DNA of 64,000 nucleotides from Oribacterium sp. P6A1 (GTDB taxonomy: Bacteria > Bacillota > Clostridia > Lachnospirales > Lachnospiraceae). Each line of letters opens with the position of its first letter. Within the stretch, counting starts at the first letter, position 1. A model generated the notes under the pieces. That model worked only from the letters and a program-made list of their open reading frames with translations, did not search any database and was not told the origin of the DNA. Both the position numbers and the translations under genes were made by a program. The stretch spans positions 85,041 to 149,040 of the forward strand of contig NZ_JNKO01000008.1 in NCBI RefSeq assembly GCF_000702885.1, given 5' to 3'. Below are positions 9,016 through 19,200 of this stretch, piece after piece.

Positions 9016-9213
9016 TTATTTAGAAACCTCGGACCAGGCCCCCTTCATACCTACGCTTCCAAACTGACAAGGATTAACCTTTGAATAAAAGTGCTGCATT
9101 CCGCTGTCATCGATAACAGATACGCAGAACTGGTTTACATCCTCTACCTCATACATCTTTCCGTTTGTGAGTCCGTTTGCAAAGCTTGACCCTTTGTACA
9201 CTAATCTTGTCAT
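9016..9213 (-). CDS. Hypothetical small protein, 65 aa
   Basis: Not recognised. It starts MTRLVYKGSSF with AGGAGAG nine bases before the ATG, and is followed by a strong terminator, so it is probably a real monocistronic gene. The sequence is a compact beta-like pattern (GKMYEVEDVNQFCVSVIDDSG) with two cysteines and no membrane segment. It could be a small SH3-like or cold-shock-sized domain, but no motif supports a specific call. Confidence 0.6.
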   Translation of the reverse strand: MTRLVYKGSSFANGLTNGKMYEVEDVNQFCVSVIDDSGMQHFYSKVNPCQFGSVGMKGAWSEVSK

Positions 9214-9684
9214 TATTCTCTACTCTCCTTAAAGCATTATATTGTTTTTCCCCAAAAACATCGTAGATTATAGCATTTATATTTGTTAATGCAACTATAA
9301 AATTAATTAAATGCCTTTTTGATATACCATACATTCACAGCCTTTACATTTTCAATCCTTCCAATACCTTATTCCGGCCATAACTCTTCTTCGAAATTCC
9401 ACATTGCAAAAATATTTTCCACCTTTAAATATCAATATCGTTCATAATCGGGCACTAATATTCAATGTAAAGCGCTTTCTCAATGATATTTTCGGTTTAC
9501 ATATTGACCGATATTGAATAGTTAAATTTTATTAAATATCATCGAAGCTTTGATCACTCATCATTGTCCTTAATCTGTATACAAAAATGATAAACCGGTT
9601 TGATAACTATTTGTCATAACACAGCCTCCTCTTTCCGTTTATTTTCCCTTTTTTAATAGTTTTTTACGGATAATTATCATCTTA
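9214..9684. other. AT-rich intergenic region
   Basis: About 470 bases of A/T-rich sequence between the EAL protein and the 65-aa gene. It holds repeated AATATCG-like and TTTACAT/ATGTAAA half-sites around 9430-9530 and a 15-codon frame with a strong SD (9570-9617). No RNA gene is recognised. Confidence 0.5.
9570..9617 (-). CDS. Possible 15-aa micro-ORF
   Basis: MTNSYQTGLSFLYTD, starting with ATG behind the strong SD GAGGAGG and lying about 70 bases after the EAL gene stop. The SD is the only support; it could be a leader peptide or chance. Confidence 0.25.
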   Translation of the reverse strand: MTNSYQTGLSFLYTD

Positions 9685-12600
9685 CTATTCCTTTTGTCCC
9701 CGCATCTCTTCGTCTACCACATCACAGATAACAAAGCATGCATTCGGTTCCTCTGTCGGTGAAGCGGTAAATTTGAGCCAGTGGTGTGTGGCGCCGTCAT
9801 AAAGAGTCGCCTTTACATATTCACCCTTACAAGCCTTATATGTCATGTCTATCCAGCTCTTATCAGTCTGGGGGAACGTCTCAAGGTAACCATGTCCCAA
9901 AAGCTCATTACGGGACTTTCCGGTCATCTCACAGTAAGCATTGTTGACGAAAATAAATACCATATCCATAGGTTTATTATCAGTCTTATCCAGGCGCGGT
10001 CTCACCATGACTCCCGGAAGCGGTATGTCGGTGTATGGGTCAGGAATAGTCTCATCCATTAGAACAACTCCGGTTCCAACGAAACGACGGGCCTTTCGTA
10101 TACGATTATTTGCAAGTTCTATAATACTCTGAAAATTTGTTGCCTCCGAACCGCTTGCTGCGCCAAATCTTGCCACCAGGCGGCATTCTCTTCCGTCCGC
10201 CTCATTTATATCATTAACCTCCGCCATGCACTCACTTATACAGCCGAATACCACATCTATGGGACGTCCTCTTTCACATATTCCGAAATGAGCTCCCTCA
10301 TTTCTTGAAATAACGGCCGTGCTGCTGAAACTGTTCTTTATTACGTCAGCCATCTTCTTCAGCAGTTTCATGGCTACTTCTCCGCCATAATCCACCAGCA
10401 CATCACTGTAGCCTTCGATATTCAGAGCTATATAGATATAGTTCTCACCATTTGTTCTGTAATTGTTATCAAGCTCAGACAACGCAGTCATCAGTCCCTG
10501 TACATTCATAAGACCGGTAACCGGGTCAAGATACCGATTGTCTCTGTTAGGGCCGTCGGCTATTACGTCATAATCAGCGTCAACCATATAACCCACAAGT
10601 CCTATGATTTGATTATCCTTATATACGGGGATCTTAGAAGCAATAATATGATGTGTCACTCCATCCACCACATTTATTGTGGTGGCATTTAGAATTGATT
10701 CTCCCTTTGTAAGAATCCGGATCTCATCTGATTCAAAAGGAGCATCATTCAGATGCCATCCGATTTCCTCATCAGTCTTTCCCAGAATCTCTTCTCCGCT
10801 CTTGTAACCATAATAATTGTAGAATGCTCTTGTAGCACCCAGAAATCTCCTGTTGGTATCCTTCCAGAACATCTTCAGATTACTTTCATCCAAAATGGAT
10901 TTCCAGATGAATGATTCCATAGTTTCTATTTCATCAAGTTCAAGATACCCGTACTCAAGAACCCGTTTCACAAAAGTCTTCTTACCTTCGGAATCCAGAT
11001 TTTCAATAGCCGCAGGCTTTATGCAGAAAACAAGCTTATCCTCGTCGGTCTTATTGTCAAACAGAAACATAAGCTCCATCCATAAATAGTTTCCGTTATT
11101 CCGCTTCATAAGGAAATAATCAGAAAAGAATCCTCGTCCGGATTTTTTTATCCTGTCAATGATGTAATCCTTATTCGCAAATTCATTCCATTTTTCTTCC
11201 TCTTTATCATACAGTCTGCTCTGAATGGGCACATTACAGAAAATATCATCTCCGCTTATTACATCACCTTCCGACTCACATTCCACATTACTTACCACAA
11301 CCAATCTCAGTTTGTTTTTCAGGTCAAGCACATAAATGCATTCGTATACGGAACTAAGATTCCGGATGATATTATCAGTTGCTTCAGTGGCTCTTATCCT
11401 GTTATATATCTTTCCATCCAGCACCGCTGAAAGTACAACTCCGTTTCTGGACTTGGCCACCAGCTTGAACGAAAAATGCAGATATCTTCCGCGAAACAGA
11501 AAAGTCATAAACTCTCCTTTTTCGCTAAGTACAGCCTTATCTGCCAGACTTCTGAATCTGGGGCTGTAGGTACTCTGCTCAGAATTCATGATGTCATCTA
11601 TATATTTATCCAGATACTCATCGTCGCCCTCTTTCGGAAGTTCATCAAGGTAACTTACGTTCCTGAATATCATGTCAAATCTGTTTCCATCATAAAAGAA
11701 CAGAGCAAGGGGATTATCCGTAACCACATCAATAAGCCCTATCTTCTGATACAGTGTATACTCTTCTCTTGATTCGCCAATAATTCCATTGGCACTGAGA
11801 TGTTCTATGGAATCCGCAAGAGAAAGCGGCTTTCCGTAGAAGTAACCCTGAATTCGTTCACAGCCTATCTCCTTAAGAAACTCCACGTGCTCCCTGGTCT
11901 CAACACCTTCTGCCAATGTATGAATCCCCAGGCTTTTAGCCATCCTTACCGCCATAGTAACGATAGTCTTAGATTTTTCATCAAAGTTTCTGAGGAATCC
12001 CATGTCGATCTTTATTTCATCAAAATCAAAATCCTTCAGAATGTTCAGAGAAGAATATCCGCTTCCGAAATCATCCATCAGAACTTCAAAGCCGGCCTTA
12101 TGAAAACGGTTTATGGCATCCTTCATCACCTGACTGTCGGAAATAACCGCTGTTTCAGTTATCTCAATAGCTATGAGACTTCGTCTCACGCCATGAGCAT
12201 CACAGGCCGCGGCTATGAACCCTACGGGATCGCAATATTCAAAATCAGAACGGGATATATTTATAGATACCTGAACCGAAGTTAAATTCTGTCTTGTTCG
12301 CTGCTGAAGCATGGAGATAACTCTTTGGGCAATATACATATCCAGCTTGTAGGAAAGTCCATTCTCTTCCAGTACAGGGATAAACTTTCCCGGAGATATC
12401 ATTCCAAGCTCAGGATCATCCCACCTGGCCAAAGCTTCAACGCTGCAGAGTTTTCCCGAAAATGTTCTGATTATCGGCTGATAGTAAGGCTCGATCCACC
12501 CTTCGGATATAGCCCTGTCTATATTCGATAAAATGTAGCTTTGTTCTGATTCCGGTTTTTCTGTTATGGGCACAGGAAAAGAAAGGAACACATTGAAAAG

Positions 12601-12975
12601 AGGTCCTTCAGCCGGACTAAGATAATATCGTCCGAAAGCCTCAACCTGCTTTGTAGTTCCTTTTTTTGTTATGATTCTAAATTCTATCTGGGAATACTCG
12701 TCTCCGGTATTGGAAATATGTTTACGTATACTCTTTTTTACCGATTCATAGTCTTCAGGATGTATCACACCCTTAAAAGTGCCTCCGGTATATTCCAGAA
12801 ACTCTTCCTTACTTTCACAATCAAATTCATCTATCAGGATATCATTGGCAAAGAGTATCTCTTCTTTACTCCAATCCGCCTTATGGATAAGGAGACCGCC
12901 CGGAATTGCCTTGATAGCATCAAACATATACGATTTTGAGTATTCTCTTTGTGATACTATATTTTCAGCCCGCAT
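9685..12975 (-). CDS. Cyclic-di-GMP phosphodiesterase (PAS-EAL-PAS-degenerate GGDEF-PAS)
   Basis: A 1096-aa cytoplasmic signalling protein. Residues about 15-135 are PAS-like. Residues about 150-400 form an EAL domain with the full catalytic set: E180 of EAL, N239, E271, D301-D302, K322, E356 and Q376, so c-di-GMP hydrolysis is expected. Two further sensor-like regions follow (about 410-650 and 690-800). A GGDEF-like domain lies at about 816-975, but its signature reads NEGAH at 892-896, so it should not make c-di-GMP. A last PAS domain covers about 980-1090. The order is unusual because EAL precedes GGDEF. No membrane segments are visible. It appears monocistronic. Confidence 0.88.
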   Translation of the reverse strand: MRAENIVSQREYSKSYMFDAIKAIPGGLLIHKADWSKEEILFANDILIDEFDCESKEEFLEYTGGTFKGVIHPEDYESVKKSIRKHISNTGDEYSQIEFRIITKKGTTKQVEAFGRYYLSPAEGPLFNVFLSFPVPITEKPESEQSYILSNIDRAISEGWIEPYYQPIIRTFSGKLCSVEALARWDDPELGMISPGKFIPVLEENGLSYKLDMYIAQRVISMLQQRTRQNLTSVQVSINISRSDFEYCDPVGFIAAACDAHGVRRSLIAIEITETAVISDSQVMKDAINRFHKAGFEVLMDDFGSGYSSLNILKDFDFDEIKIDMGFLRNFDEKSKTIVTMAVRMAKSLGIHTLAEGVETREHVEFLKEIGCERIQGYFYGKPLSLADSIEHLSANGIIGESREEYTLYQKIGLIDVVTDNPLALFFYDGNRFDMIFRNVSYLDELPKEGDDEYLDKYIDDIMNSEQSTYSPRFRSLADKAVLSEKGEFMTFLFRGRYLHFSFKLVAKSRNGVVLSAVLDGKIYNRIRATEATDNIIRNLSSVYECIYVLDLKNKLRLVVVSNVECESEGDVISGDDIFCNVPIQSRLYDKEEEKWNEFANKDYIIDRIKKSGRGFFSDYFLMKRNNGNYLWMELMFLFDNKTDEDKLVFCIKPAAIENLDSEGKKTFVKRVLEYGYLELDEIETMESFIWKSILDESNLKMFWKDTNRRFLGATRAFYNYYGYKSGEEILGKTDEEIGWHLNDAPFESDEIRILTKGESILNATTINVVDGVTHHIIASKIPVYKDNQIIGLVGYMVDADYDVIADGPNRDNRYLDPVTGLMNVQGLMTALSELDNNYRTNGENYIYIALNIEGYSDVLVDYGGEVAMKLLKKMADVIKNSFSSTAVISRNEGAHFGICERGRPIDVVFGCISECMAEVNDINEADGRECRLVARFGAASGSEATNFQSIIELANNRIRKARRFVGTGVVLMDETIPDPYTDIPLPGVMVRPRLDKTDNKPMDMVFIFVNNAYCEMTGKSRNELLGHGYLETFPQTDKSWIDMTYKACKGEYVKATLYDGATHHWLKFTASPTEEPNACFVICDVVDEEMRGQKE

Positions 12976-13143
12976 ACCGATAACAACTCCATAGTAGATT
13001 TTTTATGCACATAAAATCTTCGCATCTCATGCTGCATCGTAAAGGAATTCCATTCCCTATCTCTAAAGCCCACTGATAAAGTCTGAACTCTTTACCTAAT
13101 CATAGTTTCTAATGTTCTATCGGCAGTATTTTCATAATAAATA

Positions 13144-13173
13144 ACAAAAAAAGCTTGTGTTTAAAACACAAGC
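13144..13173 (-). terminator. Terminator after tRNA-Ser
   Basis: A 10-bp perfect stem (13153-13162 with 13164-13173) followed on the minus strand by a T-run (13146-13152). Confidence 0.8.
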
Positions 13174-13182
13174 CCTTACTCG

Positions 13183-13268
13183 CGCAGAGGGTGGGGTTCG
13201 AACCCACGTGCCCTTGCGGACAAACGGTTTTCAAGACCGCCTCGTTATGACCACTTCGATACCTCTGC
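13183..13268 (-). tRNA. tRNA-Ser (TGA)
   Basis: An 86-base class II tRNA with a long variable arm. The acceptor GCAGAGG pairs with CCTCTGC, and the anticodon loop is CTTGAAA (anticodon TGA). It has its own terminator. Confidence 0.95.
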
Positions 13269-13469
13269 ATATTCAGTTCATTCGCTCTCAGCGACCTGTA
13301 TAATATACTCATTTTGTCGCACTTAGTCAATAGCTTTTTGATTTTTATTTTTTCGGTCCTCGCTCACCTTCCTCTCTCAGGATTCTTATCTCCCTCCCGG
13401 ATCCGTATATGCTTTTTCTCAGCCGAACCGTTAAAGATCATCCTTTTGTGCCGCCCGGGTTATGTTTTC

Positions 13470-13502
13470 AAAAAAAGAGAACGTTGAATATTCAACGTTC
13501 TC
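13470..13502 (-). terminator. Terminator after tRNA-Met
   Basis: A 26-base perfect palindrome (13477-13502) followed on the minus strand by seven T residues. Confidence 0.9.
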
Positions 13503-13515
13503 AAGAGCCCTTTAA

Positions 13516-13589
13516 TAGCGAGAGGGGGACTTGAACCCTCGACACCGCGGGTATGAACCGCGTGCTCTAGCCAACTGAGCTATCTCGCC
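13516..13589 (-). tRNA. tRNA-Met (CAT), elongator type
   Basis: A cloverleaf with anticodon loop TTCATAC (anticodon CAT). The CGGTTCATACCCG arm is typical of elongator tRNA-Met rather than initiator or lysidine-type Ile. The first acceptor pair is G-T. Confidence 0.88.
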
Positions 13590-13644
13590 ATATTTGATTT
13601 TCTCGACCCAGGCCGCGCATAAAGCGCAGTCCAGACCGAAGACG

Positions 13645-13717
13645 TGGGGCCTACAGGGCTCGAACCTGTGACCCCCTGCTTGTAAGGCAGATGCTCTCCC
13701 AGCTGAGCTAAGACCCC
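13645..13717 (-). tRNA. tRNA-Val (TAC), copy 1
   Basis: A 73-base cloverleaf with acceptor GGGGTCT/AGGCCCC and anticodon loop CTTACAA (anticodon TAC). It is first in the tRNA-Val/tRNA-Met transcript, and its sequence is identical to the copy beside the rRNA operon at 63329-63401. Confidence 0.95.
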
Positions 13718-13777
13718 GTCTATCGCTTTCGTTTCAGTGCTTTTTGTTTTTTAGCTCTGTCTCTTGGCGACTCGTAT

Positions 13778-13806
13778 ATATTACTAAATGGATTCATCTT
13801 TGTCAA
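13778..13806 (-). promoter_or_regulatory. Promoter of the tRNA-Val/tRNA-Met cluster
   Basis: Minus-strand TTGACA (13801-13806), 17 bases, TAATAT (13778-13783), about 60 bases before tRNA-Val. The rest of 13807-13978 contains no gene I can support. Confidence 0.82.
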
Positions 13807-13977
13807 TAAACATTTTAAACTTTTTTGATTATTTTGATTCAGACGCCAAAAACCGCGATATTACGTGGGTTTTAAGCCATCGAACAGGCCAGAAACCCCT
13901 ATTCGATGAACCGGGCTGTCAAATATATATTCTTGCGAAAAGATACTTGCATTTCACAGCCATATAGCAAAAGTAAT

Positions 13978-13996
13978 CCCCCGCCGTAAAGCGGGG
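13978..13996 (-). terminator. Hairpin after the glycosyltransferase gene
   Basis: CCCCGC/GCGGGG stem (13979-13984 with 13991-13996), 8 bases past the stop. The T-tract that follows is poor, so termination may be weak. Confidence 0.5.
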
Positions 13997-14004
13997 AATA
14001 TAAA

Positions 14005-15024
14005 TCAGTTGAATCCGTAGAACTTCTGGGCAAGCTTATAGCACATGATAGTGAGCTTGTTTCCGGCCTTTGTATTGAAGTTCATGCCCTGTCCAAGGAA
14101 AGATGCTCTCATACGAAGCCATACAGAGAAATTTGTCTCTCTTATATGATTCCAAAGTTCCTTTTTCTTTTCCATGTTTTCAGGAAGACCTGACTTTATG
14201 GCAAGAACAGAAGAAATGGTCGTAATGATCTGAAGATAGCTGAACATGTACTTACGAAGCTTTCTTGAGCTCAGCTTGTTGATATCACAGCATTCAAGCA
14301 TGATGCGGTTGACCTTAAGCTGCTGGTCTATACGCCCTATCATGACCGTCTCATTGACAGACTGGTCATCGCGTCCGATAAAGTAATGATAAAGGTTGAT
14401 GTTCATGTAGTACATGGACTTAACGGATGGCAGAGGCTGATATACGAAGATATTGTCCACATAAAATGTATGCTTGGGAAGCTCCAGCTTACAGTCTCTG
14501 AGCATCTGTGTACGATAGATGACAGAATGCATCAGTATGTACTGTCCGATATGGAAATGCTTAACATCCTTCCATGAAAATACCTTATCCTGAGGAAGGG
14601 CTGTGGTATATTTCATCACCTTCTTATGTGCCTGTCCCACCTTATCATAGATGAAGTTGCAGACGAACATATCAACCGAATTTCCCTCCATGACCAGAGA
14701 ACGCAGCTGTGAAAGGACTTTAGGAAGCGCCTCCTCATCAAGCCAGTCATCAGAGTCTACAACTTTGAAATAAAGCCCTGTGGCATTTTTAAGGCCCGTA
14801 TTTACGGCCTCTCCATGTCCGCCATTCTCCTGATGAACAGCCTTCACGATTCCAGGATACTTAGCTTCATATTCCCTGGCTATTTCAAAGGTGTTGTCCT
14901 TCTGAGAACCATCGTCCACAACTATGATCTCAACTTCATCTCCTCCCACAAGTATGGACTCAATACACTTCCCCATATATGCCGCAGAATTGTAGCATGG
15001 GATTGCAAAACTAACTAATTTCAT
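14005..15024 (-). CDS. Family 2 glycosyltransferase
   Basis: A 339-aa GT-A fold enzyme that transfers a sugar from a nucleotide-sugar donor. The N terminus (FAIPCYNSAAYMGKCIESIL) and VVDDGS near residue 37 are the standard GT2 signature. The metal-binding region is DSDDWLDEE near residue 95, and ENGGHGEAVNTGL lies between them. The C-terminal 130 residues have no membrane segments, so it is likely a cytoplasmic or peripheral enzyme for cell-surface polysaccharide. It stands alone, without other polysaccharide genes, so the acceptor cannot be named. Confidence 0.88.
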   Translation of the reverse strand: MKLVSFAIPCYNSAAYMGKCIESILVGGDEVEIIVVDDGSQKDNTFEIAREYEAKYPGIVKAVHQENGGHGEAVNTGLKNATGLYFKVVDSDDWLDEEALPKVLSQLRSLVMEGNSVDMFVCNFIYDKVGQAHKKVMKYTTALPQDKVFSWKDVKHFHIGQYILMHSVIYRTQMLRDCKLELPKHTFYVDNIFVYQPLPSVKSMYYMNINLYHYFIGRDDQSVNETVMIGRIDQQLKVNRIMLECCDINKLSSRKLRKYMFSYLQIITTISSVLAIKSGLPENMEKKKELWNHIRETNFSVWLRMRASFLGQGMNFNTKAGNKLTIMCYKLAQKFYGFN

Positions 15025-15149
15025 GATATTTCCTCAAAATAAAAGCAGTTCATCTCATTCTCATGGATATTCGGGAAGGGAAAACTGCTTTCTCATATAC
15101 ATATTTTTGTGATGAAGTCTTAATTTTCCAACAATCACAAACCATAAAA

Positions 15150-15194
15150 AATAAAAAGCTACGTGGAAATTTTAACCCCACATAGCTTTTTATT
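15150..15194. terminator. Bidirectional terminator after carbamate kinase
   Basis: A 17-bp stem with one C-A mismatch (15150-15166 with 15178-15194), with A- and T-tracts on either side. It ends the carAB-carbamate kinase transcript. Confidence 0.85.
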
Positions 15195-15257
15195 CAAGTA
15201 GATATATAGTTTGAAGAACTCCTCTTACGATAATCCGGAAAGAGTCTGCATAGACTG

Positions 15258-16193
15258 TCAGGCGATGGTGGTACCTGCAAGTCCGGCTACCGCCTTCTCT
15301 GCAAGCTCCATTGAAGTAATGATGGCGCGTCTTCCGTTTCCTGCCTCTACGAATTCGATTCCTGCCTCTACCTTTGGCTGCATGGACTTGAACTCAAAAT
15401 GACCGTCCTTTATATACTGCTTTGCCTCTTCTATGGACATCTTGCCGAGAGGCTTCTCATCAGGCTGTCCGAAATTAAGAGAAACCTGATCCACTGCCGT
15501 TGTGATAAGAAGAACATCCGCATCTATCTCCTTTGCAAGAAGAGCTGCCGTTCTGTCCTTCTCAATAACTGCTGCAGCACCTTTAAGATTGTTGCCCTGT
15601 CTAAGCACGGGAATTCCACCGCCTCCGCAGGCTATGACAACCTGATCCGCATCAAGCAGAGCCTTTATGGCGTCTATCTCAACTATGGACTTAGGTACAG
15701 GAGCCGGAACAATACGCTGGAACTTTCCATCGGAGATCATAACAACATGATTTCCATTGTCCTCTTCTCTCTTTGCCTCCTCAGCAGTCATGATCTTTCC
15801 GACTTTTTTGATAGGATTGTAGAAGCTCTCATCATAAGGATCAACAAGCACCTGTGTAAGCACTGTAGAAGCAGACTTGTATATTCCTCTCTTAACGAGC
15901 TCGGCTCTTACCGAATTCTGAAGATCATATCCTATCATACCCTGGCTCATGGCAGAGCAGACACTAAGAGGTGTAGTCACGTACTGCTCAGGAAACTCAT
16001 CAGAGAGATTCTTCATTGCGGTATGTATCATACCTACCTGAGGTGCATTTGAGAAAACCAATGCCACCTGATATCCGTTTTCAACAAAGTCGGCGATCAT
16101 AACCGCTGTTTTCTCTGTTGCAGCCTTTAACTCAGGAAGTGTAAAGCCCAGATCCTTGTGACCCAGGGCGATAACCATACGCTTCTTACTCAT
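15258..16193 (-). CDS. arcC: Carbamate kinase (variant N-terminal motif)
   Basis: A 311-aa amino-acid kinase fold enzyme that interconverts carbamoyl phosphate plus ADP with carbamate plus ATP. Family marks include NAPQVGM near residue 52, ACGGGGIPV, and the C-terminal VEAGNGRRAIITS. The usual ALGGNAL phosphate loop reads ALGHKDLG (G11-H12-K13), and the following HGNGPQVG motif reads FSNAPQVG. The start is the ATG at 16193, behind GGAGGACAAAC; a 39-residue upstream extension is not credible. It begins 13 bases after carB, so it is co-transcribed with carbamoyl phosphate synthase rather than with arginine deiminase genes. Confidence 0.85.
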   Translation of the reverse strand: MSKKRMVIALGHKDLGFTLPELKAATEKTAVMIADFVENGYQVALVFSNAPQVGMIHTAMKNLSDEFPEQYVTTPLSVCSAMSQGMIGYDLQNSVRAELVKRGIYKSASTVLTQVLVDPYDESFYNPIKKVGKIMTAEEAKREEDNGNHVVMISDGKFQRIVPAPVPKSIVEIDAIKALLDADQVVIACGGGGIPVLRQGNNLKGAAAVIEKDRTAALLAKEIDADVLLITTAVDQVSLNFGQPDEKPLGKMSIEEAKQYIKDGHFEFKSMQPKVEAGIEFVEAGNGRRAIITSMELAEKAVAGLAGTTIA

Positions 16194-16206
16194 GTTTGTC
16201 CTCCTT

Positions 16207-19200
16207 TTAATCCAACTGAGCGATATCGATAAGATGAAGCTCTGATGATTTATTTTCAAGTGAAGTAGCAAGAGCCTTTGCAGTATCAATGGCGGTAAGA
16301 ACATTGACACCTGTCTCTACCGCATTTCTTCTGATAACGAAGCCATCCTTGCCTGCCTCTGCACCTTCCTTAGGAATATCTATAACTATGTCAAGCTCGT
16401 GTCCGAGAACAAGATCCAGAATGTTAGGAGACTCCTGCTCTACCTTGCGAACCTGATAGCACTTTACACCGCCATCGGAAAGAGCCTTGAAGGTACCATG
16501 AGTTGCAAAGATACGATATCCAAGATCCTCAAAACGCTTTGCAATCGGAACTATCTCAGCCTTGTCCTCATCCTTAACTGTGATTACCATATTCTTGTAC
16601 TTGGGAAGCTGTATTCCGGCTCCCTGGAATGCCTTGTAAAGAGCCTCATTAAAGGACTTGGCGATACCGAGACACTCACCTGTGGACTTCATCTCAGGTC
16701 CCAGGCTGATGTCTGCTCCCTTGATCTTTTCAAAGGAGAATACAGGCATCTTGATGGCATAGTAATCAGCTTCCTTCTGAAGCCCCGGCTCATAACCAAG
16801 CTCTCTTATGGTATGTCCGCAGATTATCTGTGTTGCAAGAGGCACGATAGGTATACCTGTCACCTTGCTGATATATGGCACTGTTCTTGAAGAACGGGGG
16901 TTTACCTCGATGATATACACATCATCTCCGTCAGCTATGAACTGAACATTTACCATACCTATTACATGAAGTGCCTTTGCAAGACGCTCTGTATAATCGA
17001 TGACTCTCTGCTTTGCAGCGGCACTCAACGAACGCTGCGGATAGATAGATATGGAGTCTCCGGAGTGGATACCTGTACGCTCAATATGCTCCATGATTCC
17101 CGGAATGAGAATGTCATGTCCGTCACAGATCGCATCTACCTCCAGCTCTGTTCCCCTGATGTACTTATCAACAAGTATAGGATGCTCCTGGGCGATCTGG
17201 TTGATCTCTCCGATGTACTCGTCTATATCCTCGTCGCTGATAGCGATACGCATGCCGGCTCCGCCAAGTACGTATGACGGACGTACAAGCACCGGATAAC
17301 CAAGCTCTGCTGCAGCCTTCTTTGCTTCCTCTTCGGTAAATACTGTCTGACCTGCGGCACGCTGGCAGCCTGTTTCCTGAAGAATGGCATCAAATCTCTC
17401 ACGGTCTTCTGCAGCATCCACGTCATCCTGCTGTGTTCCGAGGATAGGAACTCCCATCTTCTCAAGTGCATCCGCAAGCTTGATGGCTGTCTGTCCTCCG
17501 AACTGAACCACCGCTCCGTCCGGCTTCTCCACATCAACAACATTCTTTACATCCTCCGGTGTAAGAGGCTCGAAATAAAGCTTGTCTGCGATATCGAAGT
17601 CTGTGGAAACAGTCTCCGGGTTGTTATTAATAATTATAGTCTCATAACCTTCTTTTTTGAACTGCCATGTACAGTGTACGGAACAGAAGTCGAACTCGAT
17701 ACCCTGACCGATACGGATAGGTCCGGAACCAAGTACCAGCACCTTTTTCTTCTTTTCCGGATCACGGAAAGCTCCTGTAGATTCATTCTCAGAGCCGAAT
17801 ACACTGTAGTAATAAGGTGTCTCCGCCTCAAACTCAGCCGCGCAGGTATCAACCATCTTGAAAGCAGCCTTGATATCCCACTTATCACGCATTTCTGCAA
17901 TCTCTGACTCCTCATAGCCTGTGAGACGGGCGATGACATTGTCAGGGAACTCTATTCTCTTTGCCTCACGAAGCAGAGTCTCGTTCATGGACTCACCCTT
18001 TAAACGGTTCTCCATGTCTACAAGAATCTTTATCTTATCTATGAACCACTCATCGATCTTTGTGATGTTGTGGATCTCCTCATAGCTGTAGCCTCTTCTT
18101 AATGCCTCAGCGATTACCCAGATACGGCGGTCATCCACTCTGTGAAGAAGCTTGTGAAGATCATGATCGTCAAGGTCTGAGAAGTCATAGGACATGAGCG
18201 AGTCCACATGCTGCTCAAGGGAACGGATGGCCTTCATGAGACCTCCCTCGAAGTTGTTGGCTATGGCCATAACCTCTCCGGTAGCCTTCATCTGTGTTCC
18301 CAGAGTGTGCTCTGCGGTTATGAACTTATCAAACGGAAGGCGTGGCATCTTTACTACCACATAGTCAAGCATAGGCTCGAAGGATGCATAGGTCTTTCCT
18401 GTTACCGCATTCTTGATCTCATCAAGTGTGTATCCGAGAGCGATCTTAGCTGCCACCTTTGCGATAGGGTATCCTGTTGCCTTTGAAGCCAGGGCCGAAG
18501 AACGGGACACACGTGGATTTACCTCGATTACACAGTACTCCATGCTTTCAGGATGAAGTGCGTACTGTACGTTACATCCTCCGGTGATACCGAGCTCTGT
18601 TATGATATTGAGAGCCGAGGTACGGAGCATCTGATATTCCTTGTCTCCGAGAGTCTGGGAAGGTGCAACTACGATTGAGTCACCTGTATGGACACCTACA
18701 GGATCGATGTTTTCCATATTACATACGGTGATAACATTACCCGCTGAATCTCGGATTACCTCATACTCGACTTCCTTCCAACCGGCGATACACTTCTCTA
18801 CCAGAACCTCATGAACTCGTGAAAGTCTGAGACCGTTCTCAAGGATCTCTGTACACTGCTCACGGTTTTCTGCGATTCCGCCGCCTGAACCTCCGAGGGT
18901 GTAGGCAGGACGCAGTACTACAGGATAACCGATCTCCTCTGCCACTCTTAAACCGTCTTCAACAGAATTTACCACCTCTGAAGGAGCCACAGGCTCATGG
19001 ATCTTTTCCATGGTCTCCTTAAACATGAGACGGTCCTCTGCCTTCTTGATGGTGAGGGCTGTGGTTCCGATGAGTCTTACATTGTGCGACTTGAGGAATC
19101 CTGACTCGTCAAGGGCCATGGCAAGGTTAAGTCCCGCCTGACCTCCGAGAGTAGGAAGGATGGAATCCGGCTTTTCCTTCTCTATAAGTCTTTCCAGAAC

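Noticed and set aside
13850..13930. Another hairpin-family copy on the plus strand
   Set aside because: It shows CGCGATAT and an ATCGAA/TTCGAT stem, but the outer stem does not close.
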